This document shows positions 1 through 6,182 of a stretch of DNA of 7,737 bases, in pieces. Each line of letters starts with the position of its first letter. Within the stretch, counting starts at the first letter, position 1. The DNA comes from JBHIDQ01 sp046760155 (GTDB lineage Bacteria > Chloroflexota > Dehalococcoidia > Dehalococcoidales > RBG-16-60-22): NCBI GenBank assembly GCA_046760155.1, contig JBHIDQ010000067.1, forward strand, positions 1 to 7,737. Direction: 5' to 3'. The translations under genes were made by a program, and so were the position numbers. The notes below the pieces were generated by a model. It had not been told where the DNA came from, searched no databases, and saw nothing but the letters and a program-made list of their open reading frames with translations.

Positions 1-974
1 TCGGTGAAGGCGGGGAGTACCTTTTTCCAGTCCCCCACCACGCCAAAGCGCGCTTCGCGGAAGATGTTCGCCTCCGCGTCTTTGTTGATGGCGATTATAT
101 TCTTGCACCCGGAACAGCCCGCCATGTGCTGGCTCGAGCCCGAAATCGCCACCGCAATGTAGAGGTCGGGGGCGACAATCTTGCCGGTGAGCCCCACCTG
201 CAACACGTCGGGCACCCAGCCGTTGTCACAGGCGGGTCGGCTCGCCCCCACCGCCCCTTTCAGCAACTTCGCCAGTTCCTCTAGCTGCTTAAAACCCTCG
301 GCGCTGCCGATGCCTCTGCCGCCGCTGACCACCACCTCCGCCGCCTCCAGCCTTACCCCCTCGACCTCCTGCGTCACCTTTTCCAGCACTTTGCTTCTTA
401 TCGCTGACCGGTCCAGTCCCGCCTCGAGCGTGATGACTTCCCCCTGCCTTGCCTCATCTGGCTCCAGTGGCGACATGGCTTTGGCTCGAACCGTGGCTAT
501 CTGCGGCTCCGACTCGCCAACAAAAACTGCCCGCGCGTTGCCTCCGTAGACCGGTTTCGTCTGCAACAGTCGCTTCGATTCCCCGTCGATGGCGAGCTCG
601 ATGCAGTCCATGGTGACCGTTGTCTCCAATCTGAAGGCGAGTCGTGGCGCCAGGTCACGCCCGATTTCGCTCTGCCCGAGGAGGAGCACTTTGGGCTTCA
701 CCTGCCTGACCGCTTTTTCCATCACTGCCACGTAGGCATCCGTCTGGTAATCTTTCAGCAGCGCGTCCTCGACGATGTATACTTTGTCGGCACCAAGGGC
801 GATGGCTTCCTGTGCCAGACCGCCGACTTCACTGCCGACCAGTATGGCGCATAATTCCTCCCCGAGGTCATCGGCCAGCTTTCGCCCGCCGCCGAGCAGT
901 TCGCCAGTAATTCCCGCCACCTTCCCCCCGACCACCTCTCCATAGACCATCACCCCTTTGTACTCACCCACCAA
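1..974 (-). CDS. etfA: Electron transfer flavoprotein alpha subunit, C-terminal end cut by window edge
   Basis: This is the FAD-carrying large subunit of the cytosolic ETF heterodimer, which moves electrons between acyl-CoA dehydrogenases or NADH and quinone or ferredoxin partners. I translated 324 codons running off the left edge; the family is usually 320-340 residues, so only a short tail is missing. The C-terminal FAD domain is clear: VVSGGRGIGS near residues 214-223, GASRPACDNGWVP near 245-258, TGKIVAPDLYIAV at 263-275 and ISGSSQHMAG at 277-286, then AINKD and RFGVVGDWKKVLPAF. The TTG at 974 sits 6 nt after a perfect AAGGAGG; GTG at 971 is the alternative start. It follows etfB, the usual order. 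Oddities are a Cys-Ser-Gly-Cys at 287-290 just after the FAD loop, and a higher G+C content (57-65% in lines I counted) with many GCG codons compared with upstream genes. Family call is firm; whether the ETF bifurcates electrons cannot be decided here. Confidence 0.95.
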   Translation of the reverse strand, partial: MVGEYKGVMVYGEVVGGKVAGITGELLGGGRKLADDLGEELCAILVGSEVGGLAQEAIALGADKVYIVEDALLKDYQTDAYVAVMEKAVRQVKPKVLLLGQSEIGRDLAPRLAFRLETTVTMDCIELAIDGESKRLLQTKPVYGGNARAVFVGESEPQIATVRAKAMSPLEPDEARQGEVITLEAGLDRSAIRSKVLEKVTQEVEGVRLEAAEVVVSGGRGIGSAEGFKQLEELAKLLKGAVGASRPACDNGWVPDVLQVGLTGKIVAPDLYIAVAISGSSQHMAGCSGCKNIIAINKDAEANIFREARFGVVGDWKKVLPAFT

Positions 975-980
975 GACTTA

Positions 981-987
981 CCTCCTT
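981..987 (-). promoter_or_regulatory. Strong ribosome binding site of etfA
   Basis: On the minus strand this reads AAGGAGG, a full Shine-Dalgarno match, followed by 6 nt and a TTG codon at 974 or 9 nt and a GTG at 971. It is the best ribosome site in the left operon and decides the etfA start, since no ATG lies nearby at the right place. Confidence 0.85.
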
Positions 988-1003
988 ACTTTACATAACC
1001 TTT

Positions 1004-1039
1004 GAAACAATTCCTAGCTAACCAGCTTCGATTTGTTTC
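1004..1039 (-). repeat. Inverted repeat between etfB and etfA
   Basis: Arms GAAACAA (1004-1010) and TTGTTTC (1033-1039) are perfect complements. Inside them, after a symmetric 5 by 5 internal loop, AGCT-GGTT-AGCT can form a 4-bp stem with a tetraloop, so the 36 nt fold symmetrically as RNA on the minus strand. No U-tract follows, so I do not call it a terminator. It could affect relative expression or mRNA stability of etfB and etfA. The stems are A/T-rich and may be weak. Confidence 0.35.
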
Positions 1040-1048
1040 CCCAACTTT

Positions 1049-1849
1049 TTATATTAGCTTTGCTTCCCTTAGTTTCAAAGCTAGGTTAATCCCCGCCTCC
1101 TCCGGCCCCTCCCCCTCAATCACCTCGCACCTGCCCTCATGAACCGGCTGGAACAGTTTAAGTAGCTTGGCCTTCCGACCAGCGCCACCAACCTGAGACT
1201 CCTCCACCCCTATATCCGCCGGCTTCCAGATGATGGGTTCTACCTTCCTCGCCGCCATAATCCCCCTCATCGTTGGGTAGCGCGCTTCACCAAGCTCATT
1301 GCTTACCGTAATCAAAGCCGGTAGGGATACCTCAACCACCTCGTAGCCATCGGCCGTTACCCGCTCTACCATCGCCTTATCATCAGCGACGTCTATCTTT
1401 CTGGCTACGGTAATGCTGGGCAACCCCAGTATCTCCGCGATACCCGAACCGACCTGCCCGGCATCCCAGTCCGCCGCCTGCCGACCGCAAAAGACAAGGT
1501 CATAGTCGCCTATCTTCTTAATCGCCATCGCCAAGGCATAGGCAGTAGACCAACTATCCCCATCAACAAAAGCCTCATCCTCAAGCAGGATAAGCTCATC
1601 AGCACCCATAGATAGTGGCTTTTTCACCACTTCTCGCAACAAGTTGATGCCCAGACTGATAACCGTGATTTTCCCCCCTTGAGCATCTTTGATTCTCAGT
1701 GCTGCTTCCACTGCATTCTCATCAAAGGGACTGATGACTGGTGGTACTCCGGGCGGGGGCACCACCTTATTGCTGGCAGTGTCAACCTTAAAACTGGCCG
1801 GCGGTGCCTCTGGATCAATCACCTGCTTGACACAGACGATCATATTCAT
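1049..1849 (-). CDS. etfB: Electron transfer flavoprotein beta subunit
   Basis: This is the small ETF subunit, which in the known structures binds AMP or, in bifurcating ETFs, a second FAD. The 266-residue protein has the family length (about 250-265). It starts MNMIVCVKQVID, the conserved EtfB N-terminus, and continues with SPFDENAVEAAL near 40-51, the nucleotide-site stretch CGRQAADWDAGQVG near 120-133, and the EtfB signature region VEVSLPALITVSNELGEARYPT near 172-193 followed by IMAARK. The SPFDENA and CGRQA forms resemble FixA/CarD-type and other anaerobe ETFs more than mitochondrial ones, which hints at bifurcation or confurcation; that is inference. ATG at 1849 follows AGAGGAAG (1863-1856) at workable spacing. 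It lies 29 nt after prmC and 74 nt before etfA, so it is probably in the prfA transcript. Confidence 0.96.
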   Translation of the reverse strand: MNMIVCVKQVIDPEAPPASFKVDTASNKVVPPPGVPPVISPFDENAVEAALRIKDAQGGKITVISLGINLLREVVKKPLSMGADELILLEDEAFVDGDSWSTAYALAMAIKKIGDYDLVFCGRQAADWDAGQVGSGIAEILGLPSITVARKIDVADDKAMVERVTADGYEVVEVSLPALITVSNELGEARYPTMRGIMAARKVEPIIWKPADIGVEESQVGGAGRKAKLLKLFQPVHEGRCEVIEGEGPEEAGINLALKLREAKLI

Positions 1850-1874
1850 ACTAATCTTCCTCTTTACATAGTTA

Positions 1875-1899
1875 TTGCCTAGTCTTTAGTCCTAGGCAA
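1875..1899 (-). repeat. Hairpin spanning the prmC stop codon, just before the etfB ribosome site
   Basis: The arms TTGCCTAG (1875-1882) and CTAGGCAA (1892-1899) are perfect 8-bp complements around a 9-nt loop. In the minus-strand mRNA the hairpin contains the end of prmC, with the TAG stop in its downstream arm, and ends 11 nt before the etfB AGAGGAAG site. What follows is TAACTATG, not a U-tract, so it is not a standard terminator. Ribosomes finishing prmC would melt it, so it may tune read-through, processing or translation of etfB. Confidence 0.55.
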
Positions 1900-2772
1900 A
1901 ACCCAATTGACTAATTTAGCATCGGGCCGATTAGGTGTCAAGCATAGGCTTACCACCCGCTCGATACCGCGCAGGTCTGGGGTGACTGCTACCGAAGCTG
2001 AAGGAAACAGGCGACGCAAGAGGGTAATTACGGCTTTCCCCTGCCCCTGACCTATCTCCAGCAGCAAGCAGCCTTGGGGCCGAAGTTTCATATTCGCCTG
2101 ATGGCATAGCTGACGAATCTTTTCCAGTCCGTCCAAACCTCCATTTAGCGCCAGTGGCGGTTCGAAATTGGCTAGTCCGGTCTGTGCGACTTCTAATTCC
2201 CTGACGTAAGGGAGATTAGCAATGATAAGGTCAACGGGCTCGGGTATAGGGTCAAGCATATCCCCATGTAAGAGACAAATTCTGTTCGCCACTCCGTGTT
2301 TACCACAGTTAATTTGAGCAACTTCGAGAGCGGAAGCTGAGATATCAGTGGCGTAGATTTTGGCCTGTGGTAGGTTGAGTGCCAGACTGATGGCGATAGC
2401 ACCACAACCAGTGCCAATATCAGCTACAGCCGCTATATGGCGATTGTGTGCCAACTGCAGCGCCTTTTCCACCAGTAGTTCGCTTTCAGGTCGGGGAATG
2501 AGAACCCGGGAATCGACGGAGAAATCAAGTCCGTAGAACTCACGGTGTCCGGTGATGTAGGCAGTAGGTTCACCGTTTTGGCGGCGCTCAACTAGATGCC
2601 AGAAGGTTGCTTCTTCTTCTGGAGTTAGTTCACGATTAAGATCCAGATAGAGCTGAACCCGGTTTATCTTCAGCGTATGCCTTAACAGAAGCTCACTCTC
2701 AATAGAAGCATCTTCAATGCTATTGGCAGCCAGAATCTGTCGAGCCTGACTCAGAGCCTGTTTCAAGGTCAC
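1879..2772 (-). CDS. prmC: Peptide chain release factor N5-glutamine methyltransferase
   Basis: PrmC (HemK) transfers a methyl group from S-adenosylmethionine to the glutamine of the GGQ motif in release factors RF1 and RF2. The 297-residue protein has the family length. An N-terminal helical release-factor-binding domain (1-75) leads to the conserved YITGHREFYGLDFSVDSRVLIPRPESELL stretch (72-100), of which RPESE is the usual RPETE position. The SAM-binding motif is DIGTGCGAIA (118-127), and the catalytic motif appears as NLPY at 186-189 instead of the usual NPPY. The C-terminal PDLRGIERVV (265-274) matches the family PDLxGxxRVV. The start is GTG at 2772, overlapping the prfA TGA in the sequence GTGA, so translation is likely coupled to prfA, the gene for its substrate. 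It ends with TAG, an RF1-read stop. Confidence 0.95.
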   Translation of the reverse strand: MTLKQALSQARQILAANSIEDASIESELLLRHTLKINRVQLYLDLNRELTPEEEATFWHLVERRQNGEPTAYITGHREFYGLDFSVDSRVLIPRPESELLVEKALQLAHNRHIAAVADIGTGCGAIAISLALNLPQAKIYATDISASALEVAQINCGKHGVANRICLLHGDMLDPIPEPVDLIIANLPYVRELEVAQTGLANFEPPLALNGGLDGLEKIRQLCHQANMKLRPQGCLLLEIGQGQGKAVITLLRRLFPSASVAVTPDLRGIERVVSLCLTPNRPDAKLVNWVLPRTKD

Positions 2773-3839
2773 GCTAACTGTTCCTCTAGTTGCTTTGCCT
2801 GGTAACTGGTGGCCAGAGCATCAACAAGTTCGTCAAGCTCTCCTTCTAGGATTCGTGGTAGGTTATGGAGGTTTAGATTGATGCGATGGTCAGAAACACG
2901 GTCTTGGGGAAAATTATAAGTTCGGATCTTTTCGGCACGGTCACCACTGCCTACCTGGGAGCGCCGCTCCGAAGTTATTTTCTCTTCCTGCTGGCGTCGC
3001 TCTATATCTAGCAGTCGGGTTCGCAACACTAACATTGCCCTTAACTTATTCTGAAGTTGTGAGCGCTCATCCTGACAGGTAACCACCATACCGGTCGGCA
3101 AGTGGGTGATGCGAACCGCGGTGGCTACCTTATTGACATTTTGTCCCCCAGCACCACCACTGTGGAAGATATCAACTTTCAGGTCATCAGGATTAATCGA
3201 AATATCCACCTCCTCAGCCTTGGGTAAAACGGCGACTGTAGCCGTTGAGGTATGGATTCTACCGGAAGACTCAGTCGTCGGCACTCGCTGCACCCGATGC
3301 ACGCCGCTTTCGTACTTCAGTCGGCTAAAAGCACCCCTGCCTTTTACTTCAAATATGATTTCCTTAAAGCCGCCAATGCCACTTTCATTAAGACTGATAA
3401 TATCTATTCCCCAACCTTTAGCCTGAGCATAACGACTGTACATGCGGAAGAGGTCAGCGGCAAATAGTCCGGCTTCATCACCACCCGCCCCAGCCCGTAT
3501 TTCCATAATGATGTCTTTTCCCTCATCAGGGTCCTCAGGTAAGAGAGCGATTTTGAGTTCCTGAAAGAGACGATCTTGTCGCAACTGTAGGCTTTCTATC
3601 TCTTGCTTGACCAGAGCGGCCATCTCCTCATCCAGCCCATCGCCCAGCATCTCCTTAGTTTCTGCCAGCGACTTTGCCGTTGTCTTATACTCCCGATATT
3701 TGGTTACCAAGTCCTCAATGCTAGCCTTTTCCTGAGCTAAGGCTTGCAATTGCTTCAGGTTAGAGGCCACCTCAGGCAACGACATTTGCTCACCTAGCTC
3801 TTGATAGCGCTTTTCTATTCTTGCTAATCGGTCTAGCAT
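2769..3839 (-). CDS. prfA: Peptide chain release factor 1
   Basis: RF1 recognises UAG and UAA in the ribosomal A site and triggers release of the finished peptide. The 356-residue length is typical. An N-terminal coiled-coil domain (1-100) precedes the PCRF region with IMEIRAGAGGDEAGLFAADLFRMY (111-134). The codon-recognition tripeptide is PTT at 187-189, inside HRVQRVPTTESSGRIHTS; it fits the RF1 PxT rule and not the RF2 SPF. The catalytic GGQ is at 231-233 in HSGGAGGQNVNK. The C-terminus keeps GSGDRAEKIRTYNFPQDRVSDHRI (297-320), standard for the family. ATG at 3839 has a GTGAGG (3856-3851) 11 nt upstream. It is first in the minus-strand unit and overlaps prmC by 4 nt. Confidence 0.97.
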   Translation of the reverse strand: MLDRLARIEKRYQELGEQMSLPEVASNLKQLQALAQEKASIEDLVTKYREYKTTAKSLAETKEMLGDGLDEEMAALVKQEIESLQLRQDRLFQELKIALLPEDPDEGKDIIMEIRAGAGGDEAGLFAADLFRMYSRYAQAKGWGIDIISLNESGIGGFKEIIFEVKGRGAFSRLKYESGVHRVQRVPTTESSGRIHTSTATVAVLPKAEEVDISINPDDLKVDIFHSGGAGGQNVNKVATAVRITHLPTGMVVTCQDERSQLQNKLRAMLVLRTRLLDIERRQQEEKITSERRSQVGSGDRAEKIRTYNFPQDRVSDHRINLNLHNLPRILEGELDELVDALATSYQAKQLEEQLA

Positions 3840-3860
3840 AACTGATTTAACCTCACTCGT

Positions 3861-3889
3861 ATTATATCATAGCACTAGATAGTGCTCAA
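3861..3889 (-). promoter_or_regulatory. Promoter of the prfA-prmC-etfBA unit
   Basis: The minus strand carries a -35 box TTGAGC (3889-3884), exactly 17 nt of spacer, and a perfect -10 box TATAAT (3866-3861). The expected start point is about 3853-3855, which falls on the GTGAGG ribosome site of prfA, so the leader would be only about 15 nt long. Confidence 0.75.
3871..3886. promoter_or_regulatory. Palindrome in the prfA promoter spacer, candidate operator
   Basis: AGCACTA (3871-3877), two bases GA, then TAGTGCT (3880-3886): a perfect 7-bp inverted repeat of 16 bp in all. It fills most of the spacer and covers three bases of the -35 box of the prfA promoter, and ends 29 bp before the -35 of the divergent promoter. 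A protein bound here would block polymerase at prfA. The half-sites AGCACT/AGTGCT are those of the HrcA operator CIRCE, but the spacing is 4 and not 11, so no regulator is assigned. Confidence 0.5.
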
Positions 3890-3914
3890 AGATTGACCTC
3901 AAATTACTCCCAAT

Positions 3915-3944
3915 AAGACAGGCCATCGGTTAGTATAGTATAAT
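3915..3944 (+). promoter_or_regulatory. Divergent promoter for the PAP2-like gene
   Basis: A perfect TATAAT (3939-3944) is preceded at 18 nt by AAGACA (3915-3920), which matches the last four bases of the -35 consensus. The start point would be near 3951, about 24 nt before the ATG at 3975. The -10 is strong evidence; the -35 is weak. Confidence 0.5.
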
Positions 3945-3974
3945 GCTAGCGGAAATAACTCTAAGCAAATACTG

Positions 3975-4577
3975 ATGAGAAAACAGTTAGCCAAGTTGAC
4001 ATCCAATATTCTGAACCCCTATTTGGTCAGTCTTTTTGTCATTATTTTGCTTTCTCTGGATTCAACATCCAGCCTGTCCGACGCCATTAAGTGGTCACTT
4101 ATTTTAATCGCCGTTACCATTATGCCCGTCTTTTCCTTCATCGTGTATCTGTCTCACCAAGAAAAGATTGAAGGTATCTTCATCGTTGCCCGCCAACAAA
4201 GAAATAAGTTTTACCTACTGGCTTTTATTTGTGCGGTAGCTGGCTGCCTTATTCTTCTTTTTGGGGAAGCACCTCTCGTGCTGACGGCGACATTTGTGTC
4301 CGCACTTTCGGCAATAATAGTGTTTATGGGCATAAATCTCTTGTGGAAGATAAGCCTGCACACTGCTTTTGCTGCTGGTTCAGTGACCGTATTGACTATC
4401 TTATACGGCTCAATTGGGGCCTTAACTGTAATGCTCGTTCCGCCAATTGCTTGGGCACGAATCGAGCTGGAACATCATTCGCTAGCTCAGACAGTAGCTG
4501 GCGCACTGGTGGCAGCACTAATTGTAGTGGTAGTGTTTCATTTTTTCGGTCTAATTGGCTCCACCACTCCTCTCTAG
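3975..4577 (+). CDS. PAP2-like integral membrane protein
   Basis: The 200-residue protein is very hydrophobic, with about six membrane segments near 13-29, 39-60, 79-97, 100-123, 131-153 and 174-194. The second half resembles the PAP2 (phosphatidic acid phosphatase type 2) superfamily, which removes phosphate from lipid substrates at the membrane. ISLHTAFAAG (126-135) fits PSGHTA with His129 kept. WARIELEHHSLAQ (160-172) fits SRxxxxxHxxxD, with Arg162 and the would-be nucleophile His168 kept and the Asp replaced by Gln172. I find no clean KxxxxxxRP first motif; ARQQRNKFY (72-80) may stand in its place. So this is a divergent PAP2-fold protein, perhaps acting on a polyprenyl or lipid phosphate, perhaps inactive. 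The ATG at 3975 has no clear Shine-Dalgarno. It is 55 nt upstream of the ComM-like gene on the same strand. Confidence 0.6.
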   Translation: MRKQLAKLTSNILNPYLVSLFVIILLSLDSTSSLSDAIKWSLILIAVTIMPVFSFIVYLSHQEKIEGIFIVARQQRNKFYLLAFICAVAGCLILLFGEAPLVLTATFVSALSAIIVFMGINLLWKISLHTAFAAGSVTVLTILYGSIGALTVMLVPPIAWARIELEHHSLAQTVAGALVAALIVVVVFHFFGLIGSTTPL

Positions 4578-4587
4578 CCAAGTAACT

Positions 4588-4616
4588 TTGACACAGATAA
4601 AGCTCCGCAGTAACAT
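4588..4616 (+). promoter_or_regulatory. Possible promoter of the ComM-like gene
   Basis: A perfect -35 TTGACA (4588-4593) is followed after 17 nt by TAACAT (4611-4616), which matches four of six -10 bases. Transcription would begin near 4623, about 10 nt before the ATG at 4633 and at the AGGGGAG ribosome site. The gene may also be read from the promoter at 3915. Confidence 0.4.
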
Positions 4617-4632
4617 AGTGAGCAGGGGAGCC

Positions 4633-6153
4633 ATGTTAGCCAAAGTAAAAACGGCCGCTGTGGTCGGGCTGGAAGGTCATCTGGTTGATGTTGAAGTGGA
4701 TATTTCCAGCGGTTTACCGGCAATGACCATTGTTGGCTTGCCCGATGCCGCCGTTCAGGAAGCCAGAGAGCGAGTCCGCGCCGCAATACGAAACTCAGGT
4801 TACACCTTCCCGATGAAACGTATCGTGGTTAACCTTGCCCCGGCTGACCTCAAGAAGGCTGGTCCATCTTATGACTTACCGATTGCGGTTGGTATCTTGC
4901 TCAGTTCTGAGCAAGTCACTCTTAATGATTCTCAGACTATCTTCCTTGGTGAGCTATCTCTGGATGGCAGCTTACGTCATACTCACGGCATCTTGCCCAT
5001 GGTTGCCCTGGCCAAAGAAGAAAAAATAGTTAATGTTATTGTGCCGGAAGTTAATGCCAGAGAGGCGTCTTTAATTGAAGAGGCTAAAATCATTCCTATT
5101 GCCTCGCTACCCCAGTTAGTTAGCTACCTCAGGGGAGAAATACCCACCCCGGTATATCAACCTGAGGAAGCCCATGAGCATCTTTCGCCTTTCGCTTTAG
5201 CTACTGACTTGGCTGACATCAAAGGCCAAGAACATGTCAAGCGAGCTTTAGAAGTCGCCGCATCCGGCGGACATAATATCATCATGTGTGGTCCTCCAGG
5301 GAGTGGTAAAACACTGCTGGCGCGTTCTCTTCCTTTCATCCTGCCCCCAATGACCAACGAGGAAGCCCTAGAGGTTACCAAAATCTATAGTGTCAGTGGT
5401 CTGCTTCCACCCGATACTCCACTGATTAGGCAAAGACCATTCCGCGCCCCTCATTACACCATTTCAAATGCTGGTCTGGTTGGTGGCGGACACTGGCCAA
5501 AACCGGGTGAAATAAGTCTTAGTCATCGTGGGGTTCTCTTTCTTGACGAGCTTCTTGAGTTTGGACACTCATTGCTTGAGGTATTGCGTCAGCCTCTGGA
5601 GGATAAGATGGTAACTATCAGCCGGGCTCAGGGTAGGGTAACTTTCCCGGCCAACTTTATGCTGGTAGGTGCCATGAATCCCTGCCCCTGTGGCTATTAT
5701 GGCGACCCCTTCAGGCAATGCACCTGCTCCCCTGGCTTGGTTTCCCGCTATCAGCGGCGTATCAGTGGGCCATTCATTGACCGTGTTGACATATTTATTG
5801 AGGTACCCCACATCGACTACGAGAAGCTGGCTGACGACAGATTAGGTGAACCATCAGCTAAGGTTCAAACTCGGGTTAAAGCTGCCCGTTACCGACAACT
5901 TGAGCGCTTCAAAGGCTCAAGGCTGACCTGCAATGCCGAAATGACACCAACCGAGGTCAGGGAGTTCTGTCAGGTAGAAGAATCAGCCCAGAGCCTGCTC
6001 AAAGCGGCCATGAAGCAACTTTACCTTTCCGCCCGGGCTTTCCATCGTATTCTGAAGCTAGCACGCACTATCGCTGACCTGGAAAATTCTGCTATAATTA
6101 AAGCTCACCATGTGGCGGAAGCCGTCCAGTACCGGCCGAGAAGAATAGAGTAA
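4633..6153 (+). CDS. comM: ComM/YifB-type Mg-chelatase-like AAA+ ATPase
   Basis: The 506-residue protein matches the ComM/YifB family in length and sequence. Studied members are hexameric DNA helicases that drive branch migration during natural transformation; the role here is inferred from the family. Domains: an N-terminal ChlI/Lon-S5-like domain (1-165, starting MLAKVKTAAVVGLEGHLV, with SSGLPAMTIVGLPDAAVQEA and AGPSYDLPIAVG near 76-87), an AAA+ domain with Walker A GPPGSGKT (220-227), Walker B VLFLDE (301-306) and sensor MNP (348-350), and a C-terminal helical domain with SARAFHRILKLARTIADL (466-483). Four cysteines, C351, C353, C363 and C365, form the family's CPCGYYGD...CTC cluster, possibly metal-binding. 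The frame is open from 4555, but ATG 4633 gives the conserved N-terminus and has AGGGGAG just upstream, although only 2 nt away. In-frame GTG at 4618 is an alternative. Confidence 0.93.
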   Translation: MLAKVKTAAVVGLEGHLVDVEVDISSGLPAMTIVGLPDAAVQEARERVRAAIRNSGYTFPMKRIVVNLAPADLKKAGPSYDLPIAVGILLSSEQVTLNDSQTIFLGELSLDGSLRHTHGILPMVALAKEEKIVNVIVPEVNAREASLIEEAKIIPIASLPQLVSYLRGEIPTPVYQPEEAHEHLSPFALATDLADIKGQEHVKRALEVAASGGHNIIMCGPPGSGKTLLARSLPFILPPMTNEEALEVTKIYSVSGLLPPDTPLIRQRPFRAPHYTISNAGLVGGGHWPKPGEISLSHRGVLFLDELLEFGHSLLEVLRQPLEDKMVTISRAQGRVTFPANFMLVGAMNPCPCGYYGDPFRQCTCSPGLVSRYQRRISGPFIDRVDIFIEVPHIDYEKLADDRLGEPSAKVQTRVKAARYRQLERFKGSRLTCNAEMTPTEVREFCQVEESAQSLLKAAMKQLYLSARAFHRILKLARTIADLENSAIIKAHHVAEAVQYRPRRIE

Positions 6154-6169
6154 CCAGAGACGCAGATTT

Positions 6170-6178
6170 GGGGAGGAG
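6170..6178 (+). promoter_or_regulatory. Ribosome binding site of the lipoprotein gene
   Basis: GGGGAGGAG lies 4 nt before the ATG at 6183. It decides the start: an upstream in-frame TTG at 6168 overlaps this site and would itself have no ribosome site. Confidence 0.8.
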
Positions 6179-6182
6179 AAAA

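Noticed and set aside
181..549. Open frame of 122 codons on the plus strand
   Set aside because: It lies antisense to etfA, is Ser/Pro/Thr-rich as expected from the complement of a G+C-rich gene, and matches no family.
3871..3886. CIRCE (HrcA) operator
   Set aside because: The AGCACT and AGTGCT half-sites match, but they are 4 nt apart, where CIRCE needs TTAGCACTC-N9-GAGTGCTAA, and the neighbouring genes are not chaperones.
4555..4632. Upstream start extending the ComM-like protein by 26 residues
   Set aside because: The extra residues overlap the end of the PAP2-like gene, are not typical of the family, and ATG 4633 gives the conserved MLAKVKT start.
6093..6098. TATAAT inside the end of the ComM-like gene as a promoter for the lipoprotein
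   Set aside because: No acceptable -35 box lies 16-18 nt upstream, and the bases encode conserved C-terminal residues.
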